Assembly (NCBI GenBank): GCA_026261815.1
Contig: JAMPIT010000566.1
Coordinates: 28,297,001-28,361,000 of the forward strand
Source: Monarcha castaneiventris obscurior
Taxonomy: Eukaryota; Chordata; Aves; Passeriformes; Monarchidae
DNA length: 64,000 bases
Direction: 5' to 3'
The translations under genes were made by a program, and so were the position numbers. The notes below the pieces were generated by a model. That model saw only the letters and a list, made by a program, of their open reading frames with translations, made no database searches and had not been told where the DNA came from. Shown piece after piece: positions 48,470 through 61,200 of this stretch (positions are counted from its first letter, which is position 1; each line of letters opens with the position of its first letter).

Positions 48470-49672
48470 AATCACAGAATTACAGAATCACAAAATGGGT
48501 AAGGTTGGGAAGGACCACCCGTATGTCTTCTGGACCAACCTCCCTGCCCAAACAGGGTCATCCCAGAGCACATGGCACAGGATTTTCTCCACATGATGCT
48601 TGAATATCTTCAGTGAGGGAGACTCCACAACCTCTCTGGGCAATCTGTTCCAGTGCTCAGCCACCCACATAATAAAGAAGTTCTTTCTCATGTACGAGTG
48701 GAGCTTCCTGTGCTTCAGTTTGTTCTCATTGACTTTTCCTGTTACTTGGCACCACAAAGAAGATCTTGACTCCATGTTCTTGACACACTCCCCTCATGTA
48801 TTTATAGATATTGATGAGGTCCCCTCTAGTCATCTCTCTTGAGGCTAAACAGGTCAAACTGTTGCCCTCTGCCTGACCTGCTCAAGGAGCTCCATGTACG
48901 TCTTCTCCTGAGGAGCCCAGGACTGGACACAGCACTCCTGATGTGGCCTCACCAGGGCTGAGTAGAGTGGCAGGATCACCTCCTTGCTGGCAATGCTCTT
49001 CCTAATGCCCCCCAGGATTCCATTGGCCTTCCTGGCCACAGGGACACACTGCTGGCTCATGGACAGCTTGTTATCCACCAGGACCTCCAGGTCCTTCTCC
49101 ACAGAGCTGCTTTCCGGCACGTCAGTCCCAGTCTGTACTGCTAGAGGAGGTTGTTCTTCCCCAGGTGTAGGACTCAGCATTTGCCTTTGCTGAATGTCAG
49201 ACTGTTCTCTGCCCATCTCTCCACCCTGTCAAGGCTCATCTGAAGGGCTGCACATCACTCTGGGGTATTGGCCACTCCTCACAGCTTTTTGTTGTCAGTG
49301 AACGTGCTGAGGACATATCTGCCCCTTTTATCCAGGTCATTAATAAATAAGTTAAACAATATTTGGACTAGTATTGAACCTTGGGGGACATCACTAGTGA
49401 CAGGCCTCCAGCTAGACGCTGTGCCACTGATTATGACGCTCTGGGATCTGCCAATTAGCCAGTTCTCACCCCATGTCACTGTCCACTCATCCAGCCCACA
49501 CTTCCTGAGTTTGCCTATGAGGATATTGAGACTGTCAAAAGCCTTGCTGAAGTGGAGGTAGAAAGTATCTATTGCTCTCCCCTCATACATCCAGGTAGTT
49601 TTTACACCACAGAAGGCAATTTACCTTTGGTGAATCCATTCTGACTACTGATCCCCTTTTGTTACCATGTCA
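48470..49672 (-). mobile_element. CR1 LINE, 3' 1.2 kb, reverse-transcriptase remnant
   Basis: The longest CR1 here. Minus-strand reading from 49590 covers the C-terminal reverse transcriptase: FSKAFDSLNILIGKLRKCGL, then WRPVTSDVPQGSI and LFNLFINDLDKRG. The position of the catalytic F/YADD box reads FTDN, so the polymerase is inactive. A second frame (49216-48854) carries the ORF2 tail EKDLEVLVDNKLSMSQQC, then VILPLYSALVRPH. The 3' UTR ends in inverted AATCACAGAATTACAGAATC. On the right, CTTTGGTGAATCCATTCTGA shows that the element reaches at least 49672. It is 5'-truncated. Confidence 0.95.
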
Positions 49673-50997
49673 TACAATAAAAGCTGAGGATGGTACAGAC
49701 TGAATGAGGAAATAAGTTCAGTCTAGTAAATCCTAACAATGACAAAAATTTAAATTATAAAGTGACTTCTGTAGGGTCCCGGAGTTGCATGACAGAACTC
49801 TGATATCCCTGAACCAATTACTGAGTGGTAATCACAGTATTATCAGAAGGTGTTGGGAATGGAAGACCTTGTGCCTAAGTATTTGAGCTTGTATAATGTA
49901 TCTACACTTAAAATTGCTTGGAAAAGAAATAGTATACATATTCTTTTATGCCATTAATAGACCTATTGAAAGACAGCTATGTTCATCCACTGTCTGGATG
50001 AGATTGAACCTGGAAACAGATCTACATCAAGACATTAGACTCAAAGATTCAGCCTCAGAACTGACTAGAAAATGAACTGGTACAAATTCTAAGGTTTTTT
50101 CTAACCTTTCTTCATACAAAAACATTCTGAGACAAGTTGAATTCTCTTACAAAAATCTCTGATCTAAGAACATCGCCACTTTCTCTTTGGATTTCAAGAT
50201 CATACTTGTATGTCTTGGATACACCTCTAATTGCAGGTTTAAATGTTTCAAAAGGAAACATAATTTTAAGCTTTTGCAGAAACCTTTAACCTTGATTATG
50301 TAAAGCTTCTAGTTTCTTGTCTTTCTATTAAGGAAAAAATGTATTAGAATATTAGCCCTTGATGTATTCCAACTCTTAATGTGCTGTAGCATGCTGTACT
50401 GCACAAATTGTGATAAGCCTAACCTTTTGCATTAATCCATAACACTTTCTAATAGGGCAACATGCAAAATGTTCTATTTGCTAGAGTCTTCACACCAGAA
50501 TCACCCTGGAAATCTGATGCTGCACAACTTCAGAAGTAGACTACATTAGAAAAACCCACTCTTTTTGCTTAGCAACCATCTGAGAAAGTATACATATTTT
50601 AACATTATATACAGCAAAAGCTCTTTGAAGTCAACGTTGTTAAAATACATAAAATGGTATTAAATTATATATAGTAGATTACACAATATAATTGAACAAA
50701 TCTCGATTTTTTTCCTTCTAGGTGGAACTGATACATATTAGCTAAAAAAAATAATCTCTTATGATTTAATATAGTCACTAGTCAGTAAAATAATTAAGGC
50801 TTCTGTAACATTGCCAGTTTGTGACTATTTAACAGTGAAATTCCCAACTCCTTAGCACTAAATCCACAAATGCTCACTGAAGTTTAGTGTTGCAACTTTG
50901 AGATGCTTTCCAGTAGTGGAATCTCAAATTCAAATTTAGCTCAGCGAGAGAGCTGGGAAACTTGAGCTTCATGTACTCACAGATGCATGCAGGCGTA
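49673..50997. other. AT-rich DNA, nothing recognised
   Basis: No gene or repeat supported. Confidence 0.5.
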
Positions 50998-51498
50998 TGT
51001 CATGGTTTAGAAATGGGACACTCCAGTTTAGTGCTCCCACTGAGACTCTCCAAACCACAAGCTCACTCCCTCCCCTCCTGCAGAGGGCTGGAGAGGAGAA
51101 TTGAAGGCACAAAAGCTGAAGATCATAGGCTGAGATAAGAACAATTTACTGGAAACAGCAATGAGAAAAGAAAATGAACAGTAACAGCAACAATAATAAT
51201 AACAATTGTACAAGAGAGAGGTGAGTGATTCACGTGCAAAATGCTCACCACAGAGCCTGACCTGACCTGACTGCAGCCATTCCACCCTGACCCCTGCCTC
51301 TGGCTTGGAACTGGCATTATCCCACCACTCTCTCTGCCATGCTTACTCAACCAGAAGGAACTGTTTTTCCCGGGAAGAGACTCCCTTCCTCCCATCCCTA
51401 GAAATGATATGAGGTGGTATAGAATAACCTTGGGGTCCTAGCCATGCCCTCTCCTTGCTGCTGCAGAAATTAACCTTGTCCTGGCCGGAACCAGGACA
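50998..51498 (-). mobile_element. Solo ERV LTR, 501 bp
   Basis: The element runs from TGTCATGGTTTAG to GGAACCAGGACA, so the ends form a 10-bp terminal inverted repeat (TGTCATGGTT against TGTCCTGGTT). Flanks GGCGTA (50992-50997) and AGCATA (51499-51504) match at four of six positions and may be a worn 6-bp target duplication. Internal blocks are GTGCTCCCACTGAGACTCTC, CTGAGATAAGAACAATTTAC, GGTGAGTGATTCACGTG and GATATGAGGTGGTATAGAAT. The minus orientation is inferred from the TTCTTATCTCAGCC block, which in the other LTR family here lies near the 3' end. No proviral interior adjoins it. Confidence 0.82.
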
Positions 51499-51760
51499 AG
51501 CATATCATGCTAATTCTGCCTGTGCTGTCCAGCCTGGCTGCCCGTGAGTCAGCTCCAGCTCAGAAAGCACTGACAGGATATGAGGGGGGTGACAATTACC
51601 AGAGCTAACTACCAACTGCTCCCCTACGTACCTGATGTTCCGGCAAGGTGTTGGTACAACACTGACTGGTCTGTATATCAGAGCACAGATGCAACACAGG
51701 TCTGTCACACCAGGTAGGTGGTCAACAAACCTAAATACAGGATCCATTTTGTGAAGCTAC
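51499..51760. other. GC-richer unassigned segment
   Basis: Contrasts with the surrounding AT-rich DNA. An 80-codon minus-strand frame (51747-51505) starts MDPVFRFVDHLPGV and has no recognisable motif. It could be an unrecognised repeat. Confidence 0.35.
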
Positions 51761-52520
51761 CTAGCTGACTGGGAGTTGCCTTCAGCATAAAGTGACAAGG
51801 GTTTAAGCCTTATCCTTACAAGGGAACATAAATCCAAGTTTATCACAAACATTTCTGCTACATAGTATTAAATTGATAATTGTAAAACTTAGTTTCCAAT
51901 TAGCTTGATGAAAATTGTAATCATCCTGCCTAAGTGATTAATTATGTCATACTTCATTTTTGTTTATTATGGTCCATAACATTTTTAAAAAGCAGATTTA
52001 AGTAATCTTTTCTGTCAGTAATGAATTGGGGACAGACTCGGGGAGAGCACCCAAGAGAATCAGCAGTTCCACCTGAGAGACTAGGCATTACTTTTTATTC
52101 AACCCTCTAGTTCTCACATTCATCAACCAGCAGCACTGTCAGCCATTAAAATTTGCATTTCCAATGTTAGCTAAAGAAGCAAATGGAAGCAAAATAGGGA
52201 GCACAAAAGACCAGATTTCAAAATGTATTCTATTGTGGCATGGGTTTCATTTTGTATAAAGAAGTGTTATCTTATCGTGCTAACATTTTAAGCAGTATGA
52301 GTTTCTTGAATTAGATGCATGGGTCCTACACTTAACACTAGAGAATTGCCAGGGTGGGACCTATAACATACCATCTGTGGAATAGCAAAGGAAGAAATTG
52401 CACAATAATTAGTAGATTCTAAGCAAATATTTCAAAAACATGACAGCTTCCTTTGGTTCATTTTGATAAGCTAGAGATTCTTACAAAGAATTTCCATCAT
52501 ATGGGAGTGTATTGGGTTTG

Positions 52521-52542
52521 TTTTTTTTTTTTTTTTTTTTTT
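52521..52542. repeat. Poly(T) run
   Basis: 22 uninterrupted T followed by AAAAAAGG. No attached retroelement could be recognised. Confidence 0.95.
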
Positions 52543-52594
52543 AAAAAAGGAAAATTAGAACTGTGGAATAACTTAGAGCACACTAAAGTTGCTA

Positions 52595-52792
52595 TCATTT
52601 TAATGGTCTGATGGATTTGTGTGAAATTTTAATTGCTTTTATTCTAATTACATATAAGAAATTGTCACGTTTGCCTGCATAAGCCATCCAGTGTTCCACA
52701 GGATCCGCAGGATCTTCTTTTCCTCCTTTTTGGTGAAGCATAGCAGTTGTCAAGCAAAGGCAAATGAATGGCAACATTAATATTCTTGACAT
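52595..52792 (-). CDS. Small secreted-peptide-like open frame (speculative)
   Basis: I do not recognise this protein. A 65-codon frame starts at an ATG with A at position -3. The first residues MSRILMLPFICLCLTTAM form a hydrophobic stretch like a signal peptide. Then come GGKEDPADPVEHWMAYA and GKRD, where Gly-Lys-Arg is the form of a prohormone cleavage and amidation site. The rest is basic (VIRIKAIKISHKSI). There is no paired cysteine, no similarity I can place, and no promoter or poly(A) evidence. A frame of this length is expected by chance, so this is only a pattern worth a look. Confidence 0.1.
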   Translation of the reverse strand: MSRILMLPFICLCLTTAMLHQKGGKEDPADPVEHWMAYAGKRDNFLYVIRIKAIKISHKSIRPLK

Positions 52793-53478
52793 GCTGCAAT
52801 TTTGTGATGATGAATACCATAAAAGAGACTGTAAATAAAAAAATTAATGAAGCAATAACATAAATGGAGGTCATGGGTGTTCTTTCCCCCTCCTTCACTG
52901 TTATTAGTGAAGCACTTAAGCATGTCCTTAGCTTTAGGTATGTGAGTAGTCCCATCAGTTAATAGTACTATTCACATGTTTAAAATTAAACATTTGCATA
53001 AGTGCTTTGCAGACTTAAAGGCTCTAAGTGAAATGATTTACCAAAACTGAACTCATCTTGGTTTTAAGAATAAGAGCAATGACATGAAAATAAGTTTCCA
53101 AGTCCTATGTCATCAGCCACTCTGACCTGCCATCTAGAAAAGCACTGATGACGGGTCGAACAATCAGCCAGAGGTCACACTAGAAGTCTTTTACTATAAT
53201 CACAAAATGGCTTTTTTTTCTTATTCTCTAGAAACTAGCTCACAACAAAAAGTTTTCTTGACAAGGAAAAGTGCTGAGAAGGAGGAGCTATAGAACTGCA
53301 CACTTTTTACTTTAGTGGCAAGTAGCTGTTGCTTTGTGTAGGACAAAATCTGAAATGCTGTGCTCCAGAAGGCAGCCCCAGAGACAGATTCCTGCCTTTT
53401 TGGTGCCTCACTGGACATTCTCTAGACCCCCTTGAAATCAACAACTTCATTAAGATCTTGTTTCCATGGTAGCCTTTC

Positions 53479-53510
53479 ATTATTATGGTAATATTTATTA
53501 CCATAATAAT
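53479..53510. repeat. Perfect inverted repeat, 15-bp arms
   Basis: Arms ATTATTATGGTAATA (53479-53493) and TATTACCATAATAAT (53496-53510) are exact reverse complements with two T between them. Confidence 0.97.
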
Positions 53511-56500
53511 AACTAGCAGGTATACATACCTCCTAGGGGATTACAGACAAGACATATGTATTTCTTACGTAAGTGACCATCTCGCTTACACGTGAGAGTT
53601 CCAAGAAAATTAGAATCTAGCTAGCAAATATGGAGACAGTGCCAGATTTCTCCCATGGGCCTCTTCTGATATCCTTCCTTCTCTGAGTTGTCTCAGTTCT
53701 TGAAAAGTTGACTGAAGTAAGAACTTCTCTTTTTTCTGGTGATATTTCAGAAACATATTCTTCAATTCAGCACATAAATGATGGCTTTGTTCTGACAGAA
53801 TCTAAATGCCTACACACCATACACACCCTCTATAAAATTCATTAATTAAAGTGTTAACCTTTCAATATAAATATCATGTTTGAGCACTGTAACAAATATT
53901 TATGAGCTAAAAAAATAATCACCATAAAACTAACTATTAAGGAACTCATGAAAGACTATTACACTACTAGATACCCATCATTTTCATTGTGCGGTACACT
54001 GAATTTTCAAAAGGATGTAATGTGTTCCTCCTCCAAGAATGATAGTCCTGCTTGTGCTTATTCTGTTGCACTTCTCTAGGTAAAACAGACTTTTGGAAAA
54101 TAGCCAGATGGCCTTTGTGGATGTGATGAGCCTTGGGGCAGGTTAACTCTAATAACATGAAGGTATTGATTGTCAGACCTTTAATGGCTGTTGAATTGTG
54201 TAGCTCTTACACCTGAAGTTTCCATTCACAGCCTGAGTCAATAGTTCTCTAGGAAATCTTATAATTTGGCACTTAAGATATTCTTAATATGAGCATTTTA
54301 AAAGATAATCTGAATTGATTTATTTAAGAAAACTACCTCAAGAAAAAATATACCTGTGGAAAGAAGTATTTTTAACTAAATCTTGTTTCTGTTTACCCAA
54401 TTAGAATACGGTGTAGCTCTGGAGGGAAAAAAAAAATGGCTTGAGTTTCAGGTTTTACCTCATTTTTAAGTGGGTTTTTTTCACAGGAGGCTGTTGTATT
54501 GAAAGTCAGAATGCAGCTCTTAACTTTTCATGCTTATCCTAAACAATTTTAAGTTGAAAACTCTTTCTCCTCTCTTTTTATAAAAACATTTTATCCAATG
54601 TCGTTTGATATCCTATGTCTCACATCCCATCCTAGGTCTTATTTATATACAGAACACACTTCAGCTTCAGATTTCATCACAGGACCACTATAGCATGGGC
54701 CCCAAGAAAAAGGTGATATTCACACATTCAGGGAACAGCTGGCTGCTGATGTTTTTGAGTTAGTGGTGCTTGAACTTCTCCTCTTCAGAATATCTCTGTG
54801 AATTAGCTCAATTTTAAATGACACTGAAAGCCAACAAAGATATTAAAGAGGAACTTATTCATAGGACTGACTTAAGTCATCAAAGCCCACTGGGGTATCT
54901 GACTTGAAGCAGCTGAGGCAACAGGCTCTGATTTTTGAGATTTGTGCTGTAGTAATTCTAGAAGTGTAAGCCTTGTGACCAGTAGTAAATAATTATATAT
55001 TACATAGAGGTTATTCAAAGACAAGATAGTTTGAAAAAAAATGTTGCTTTTGATCATATTCTCAAGGACATGTTATGTGCTATTTAATTACTACTTTAAA
55101 ATGGCACTTCAGCAATTTTATTTCAAATTTCTTGGTGTGATCTTTCAGCTGGAGAGGAAGTAGAAAAAACATAATTTAAAAAATTTCCTCTCAACTACTG
55201 GATGGAGTAGTATTAGTCTGCAGCTATTCTATTGCTACATGTGTAAGTAACCAGGCAAATCATGAGAGTTTAAAAATTACAAAAATAGATTATTTAAAAG
55301 GAAGAATAATTGCTGCCATACACAGCTATTCTGTCACTTACCCCTGCCATTCTTTTACTCTTATCTTCACCTAAAACCATGCCCCAAATGTCAAGTATCA
55401 ACAAATGGTAGAATTTTAAAAAGTATGTATGAAGAAAAATCTAAGGAGGTTAGAAATTATATACTTTTATTTTGACTTTTTTTTCCAGAGAACTTCTTTT
55501 GACTCCTAGTTTTTTAATTTTCTTCTACCTTTGACTTTGGAAATGGTGCAGTTTGCTTTTTCTTTTCTATTCTCAAAATTTATCTTGAGTACATGCTAAA
55601 TTTAAAGAAAATATACCTTTTATTGAATCTATTACTTCACTCTTCTGCTAATATCTAACCTTAAAATTTCATTTTAGATTAACATTCATTAATTAGATGT
55701 ATTTTATACATGTTGGGAATAAGACGAGAAAACTAAAAATGTAGGTGGCAATATTTTCACTGAAAAAGATAGAGCTGAACTCAAATAATATTTTAGCATT
55801 CCATCACTCAATTCAAATATTTTTGGTTTTTATAGTACTTTCCTTATAATAAATAACACTAGCTAAAGAAATATTAAAGTTATAAAACAGTTAAAAAATA
55901 TGCATGCTAGTTTTCCAGATGAAACATCTTTTATTCTTTAATGATAGTAGTTAAAATGGCAAAATGAAGTTTTCTCATATGAAGTAATTAAAATTATATA
56001 TTTTTAGTTATAGCTCCTTAGGGTTTAAAACCAATTATTGAAATAAATTTCATTTTCTGTTGATACAGTGCTTATTAATTCTTTGTTTTATTTATACTCA
56101 GATGTTCCACAGCATTTAGACTACTTATATGTAAGATTAGTGAAGATCTGATCTGAGTCTCAGTTCCGCAGTAGTTTTATTCAGTTAGTTTAAGAAATCT
56201 TTAGATCAGGCAATGTGGTTTAATGTCAAGCCTTTAACATATACCCAGTGTCTTCACTTCCAAGCAATTTTTTTTTGTCAGATGAGTTTCCTGACTTTTT
56301 TAGCAATGATGGAGTAAAAGAAATCTTTGTCAATCAAACATAATAAAACTGGAAAAAAAAAAGAAGGAATGAATTGATTGATGTAAAAAAAAAAAAAAAA
56401 GAAGCTTTTTGTACTGAGATAACACAAGCTGCATTTTAAAATTGGAAATCAAGATAAAGTAATAGCTGAAGTAGACAAAGTTTGGAAACTCTAAGATCAT

Positions 56501-56600
56501 GGCATTCATGCAAATATGTAAAATGATTGGAATGAAAGGACAGTAAAGTACTTTACTAAAAGTTTTTCCAGTGGCTAGTGTTGTTTTTTGTGGGTTTTCT
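53511..56600. other. AT-rich DNA, nothing recognised
   Basis: No gene or repeat supported. There are A runs near 56352 and 56386-56400. Confidence 0.5.
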
Positions 56601-56627
56601 GTTTGTTTGTTTGTTTGTTTGTTTGTT
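56601..56627. repeat. (GTTT)n microsatellite
   Basis: Nearly seven perfect GTTT units. The overlapping small frames on both strands are by-products. Confidence 0.95.
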
Positions 56628-58159
56628 GGGTTTTTTCCTTTGTACAGCCCTGATGCAGATCTCATGTCTTTCTTTCCAAATCATCCCCATTTGCTGTAAG
56701 GATGTTAGGAAGCACTCAGCCATGACCCATTCCTTAATCCAGTGCTCACACAGGTGGAAAGAGACCTCCAAATCCTAACTTCTATTTTTTTTCCCTGAAA
56801 AAAGCTAGGGAGATCCTTCTTTTGTATAAGAAGTAGACAATAATTGAAGTCTGCTGAGTTGAAACTAGAAGAGATCATTTTAACACATGTAGTTCTAGTG
56901 ATTATCAGTTGCCTTGAAGTCCCTAACATTTGACCTTGGTCTCACAAAATAAGCACACCTTTTCCTAAGAGCTATTTATAAAACTGAAGCTGCTACATCT
57001 AGTTCTCTGACAAATGTATGCTAACAGAATTTCAATTAAAAGCTTTTCACACATGGACACTGTGGGGCTTTGGAAACATTTGTCTCTAAACCCAAATGTT
57101 GTGACTAGGAATTGAGGTAACTTATTAGAGACATTCAAAAATTTCAAGCTTCACCCAGCTGTTCCACCTCCTGTTTCCTGCATTATTGTATGAATTATGT
57201 TCTTTTTCTTCCTTGCAGCTAGGTTGTATTTTTAGACTTTAATCACATTTTAAAAATTGTTACACACATACCTTCTGATTCACTATCTAAATTTATTTTC
57301 TTTTGTCAAGAAATACAGTTTCCAATTTTGACATTAGTACTTTTTCACCACTCTTATACAGAGTTGGGTTTAAGCACCTATTGTTTTTATAATGGTTAAT
57401 CTTTATCTCTCCTGATTTTTCTTTTCTGAAACTTTCTGAACTGTTTGTAGAAATTTATAAAGAAAATGTTTTAATACTCTTCATGATGTATGTTTACTCA
57501 TAGTACAAAAATATTAATGAATATCCCTTGAATGGATGGGCATCCATACTATTGGTATTTTGGCATAATTTCCAGGACATTTTGACCTGGACTGTGTAGA
57601 AGCCCCCAAGAGGTGTTTGGGCACAGGCAGTGCTTAGACTAATTGGGCTGTGTGTGACAGAAATCATATTATCCCACTTTGTTGGTCTGTATACCTGTGA
57701 TTATAAATCTATGCAGTGCAAGAGAGAGGAGGATTAACCAGAGGTGATAATTTTGACCTATTTACTCTTCCCAGTGCAAAGTCCTCAGGAGTCCACTGGA
57801 CATCCAAAGCAGGAGATCGTATTTGAAAACCAACTTCATCAGTACCAAGCAGAAGGAAATAAGCCCTTTTTCTCATTAGGCTTACTCTTAATTTCTGGTC
57901 TTAGAGTTCCCCAAATCCAAAGAACATAGACATTCATGAATATTTTAATTAGGTCTTGTAAAGTGGCTGGAAAGAGGTGTGAAATCAGCATTGCAATTTT
58001 ATACACCATTAATCCTAAATATTATCTCTGATGACAGCCTTATAGTATATTTATAGAAATTTAATCGTAATTCAGAAGTGGTCCAGTAGATAAAAGGATC
58101 TTTCTTAACTCCGTTTCAAGCCTATGGAAAATCATATCTAAATTGTAGGATTGCAGCAT
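56628..58159. other. AT-rich DNA, nothing recognised
   Basis: No gene or repeat supported. Confidence 0.5.
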
Positions 58160-58238
58160 AATTCAGGTTGGAATTATCTTGGGACATTATTTAGTCCCAG
58201 CTTCTCGAAATAAGGTCAGCTTCAGGTCAGACTAGGTT
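58160..58238 (-). mobile_element. Old CR1 3' fragment
   Basis: ATTCAGGTTGGAATTATCTT, then GGGACATTATTTAGTCC and AGGTCAGCTTCAGGTCAGAC. These fit the inverted 3' end of an older CR1 subfamily (consensus-like text TTCAGGTTGGAAAGTACC and GGGTCAGCTTCAAGATCAGA), with substitutions throughout. Confidence 0.65.
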
Positions 58239-61200
58239 AATTAGGTACCTTAAATGAAAATTATGTTGGACTTGTTTTTCAGTTCAGTTTTCCTCCTTTC
58301 CCAGAAATCTTTCAACTGAGATTGAAGCAAGAAACTACTCTTTTTTATTTTCTCATACCATTATAAGTACTTTATAAAAATAAGTAATTCTGAATACTTT
58401 ATATGGCTACTATTTTGACATAAAGCAAAAGCAAAACAGTATCTGTCATAAAAAAACAAAATCCACCTTCAAAGTGTATTTCTTCATAACACGGCATTTT
58501 CTAAAAACACCTTAATATATTTCTCATAAATCTCAATCATTTACTGAAGGCATTACAGTTAATACACTATGTTTTTATGAGAATTTATTTTAAGGATACT
58601 TTTTCTATCAGCTAGTTGCTTGTTGATACATTGCCTGGGGTATGCTTTTATAATCACTTGGAAAAAAGTTTTAAGCAAAGACATTGAGAAGAAAAAATGT
58701 AGAGGAGAAAATCTTCACTACTTGTACTTGTTGCGAGTACTTCAGTAAGAGAAAGAGGGAACAATGTACAGCCAAGGCTAATTCTGAGTATCTCCTCGGG
58801 TACATAAAATATTGACAAAGTCTTTTGAGAGATATGGTTCCACTTAGTGTGTTGCTTTCAAGGACAACTGGAGATGTATTATTTGCAAATCTGCATTTTT
58901 ACTTGTAAAACAAAACAAAAAAAAAACCCAACCAAACAAATAAACAAAAGACAAAAACAATCCTGAACCAAGAAACTGTTTAATAGACCATCATTTGATG
59001 GTACATAAAAAGCTCTAACTTTGTTAATATTATCTCCTTACACTGTTCTTTTAGCTATGTGACACATAAAGTATGATTTATAGATGCTTTTTGGATTTGC
59101 ATTGACCCCAAGAGAGTGTTAGTATTATATAAAAAAGAATTTAAAAATATTCTTTTGAATTGTGTTTAATCAAATCAGATAAAGATTTCCCAAACAGGAA
59201 TATGCACTGCAGAAGAGTTCTGTATCATACCAGATAACAGTGAGGCATTCACATTTATCAGTATAGTACTTGCATCAACCCTCTTAAAGTTACAAATGGA
59301 TTAAAGTGAAATGTCATTGGAGAAAAAGAGTATTTCAAAACAGACAATTCATTATGGTTTTAAACTGTCCTGCTCTATAGGGGACAAAGAATAACATGAG
59401 TTTCTGAGTCAAAACCTTTTATTTACTCTAATGATAGATAATAAATGGTGTTCCATTTTAGAGAAATTATGTTGACCTGTCAAAATGTTCTATAAAAAGC
59501 TTAGTCCTGCTCTGGGTAGATTTAGGCAGATCTAATAGGGCTACAAAGACAAACCAGGACACTGTGATTTTCAGCCCCATACTTAGAATCCTCTGAACTC
59601 TATATTTGGATCTCTGGATAGAAGATACTCAAAATAAACTGTGTAGAAGCTTGATTCTAAAATTTAGGAAAAGATTTTTCAAACTCTTGAAATAAAAATT
59701 TAGGGAAGGATGTTCCTTTAATCTCCCATTGTTCTTAGCCTAAGACAAAGTTTCTTATACAGACTAGAAGTAAAAGAAGTATAACACAAGACATCATTTA
59801 CACATTTCTTGAGCTTTTGGGCAGTAGAAGACTATTCATCAGTCTTCATCCATCACAGATGCTGTATTTTCAGCAAATGTTAAGATGATTCAGGAAGAAC
59901 AAAATTATACATCCTCTATGTTATTTCAATACACAAAGATCTTGAGGATCTTCACCGGAGTTAAAAAGTTCATTCAAATCCAACAATAGTCTTTAATGCA
60001 ATAATGTACAATTTGATACTCAGTAATACTCAATTCAATGCCCCGTGTCATAGGAAAGAAAAACTGTGGCAGAGCACTGACTTTACAGCTTGGTAAACTG
60101 AGGCAAAGAAGTGTTAAGAGATTTTCTCCAAATCACACAACAACAAATCATCAGCAGGGAATTAAAAAACCCAAAAAGTAATTTACTTGGGATGTGCACA
60201 GCCTTACAAATAAGAGTAGTCTCCTTCACTTGACCTAGAAGTAGCTTCTCATCGTAACTTGTGCATGATGAAGACAAACCTTATGCTGAGGACATATGAA
60301 TGCCTTAATGTATCCTAATGTTTCTTATGTCCTAGAGGCCAGATCCTACCAACCAGTCAGTCCCTCATAAAACATTTCTTCTAGTCAGAATGCATACACC
60401 TGTCTATTCTTCCACAAATGTCAGAATGATTATATACAGTAGTGTATTTATGTAGACTACAGGAGAAATGAGCATGGTTCTAAAGGATCTCATCAGGAAT
60501 TAATTCTGGAGCCTTAGACTGCTGAATTTTTTTCTACTGGGACTTCAGACCTAGGTATGACTAAGGGTCTTCTTTTCATTCTTTGAATCCTGGGATTCAC
60601 ATTCACTGAGACTTCAGTTGGCACTTGTCCTAAAACTTAGTTAAAGCTGCCTGACCTGTGAGATGTCTCAGTTTTAGCTTCCTCACAATGTATTTTTTGC
60701 AATTCATCACAGATAAAATAGAATATGACAGAGAAAAATCCTCCTGATTTTATTTTAAAAACAAAATTAACAGAAAAACAAATAAACCAGAAAAAAGAAA
60801 AAAGATCTGTGTGGCTTCCCTGCTGGCTAAGGCACAGGAAATCCTAGGAGTTTGACTCCTTTTTCTGCCACAGAATTCACACCAGATGTTGTGAATTCAT
60901 CTGTGGGCACATTCGAAATATGAATGAGGACTTTCTTTTTCCCTGTGATACAAATCACACTCTTTACATAAGAGGCACACAGAAAACTTACACAGAAATG
61001 AGAGGGCTGTCTTGCAGCCCACCTTGTAAGAACTTTTGCATCAAAAAAATAAGGTCAAGGTAGCAAGGACAATATGTTTCAGTCTGAAAGGTAGGAGTTG
61101 AGAGGGGCACTGCAAAGGGCTTTAATCAGTCTGGTTCTGGTCACTATACATTCTGCAGGGAAAAAGACTTGAATGCAATCCCTCATTTTCCTGCCAGGGA

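Noticed and set aside
48854..49590. Frames that look like a reverse-transcriptase gene
   Set aside because: Part of a truncated CR1 copy with broken frames and a lost catalytic box; annotated as a mobile element and not as a gene.
52665..52955. 96-codon minus frame with a membrane-like stretch
   Set aside because: It overlaps another frame in a different phase, and the hydrophobic segment reflects T-rich DNA. No supporting signal.
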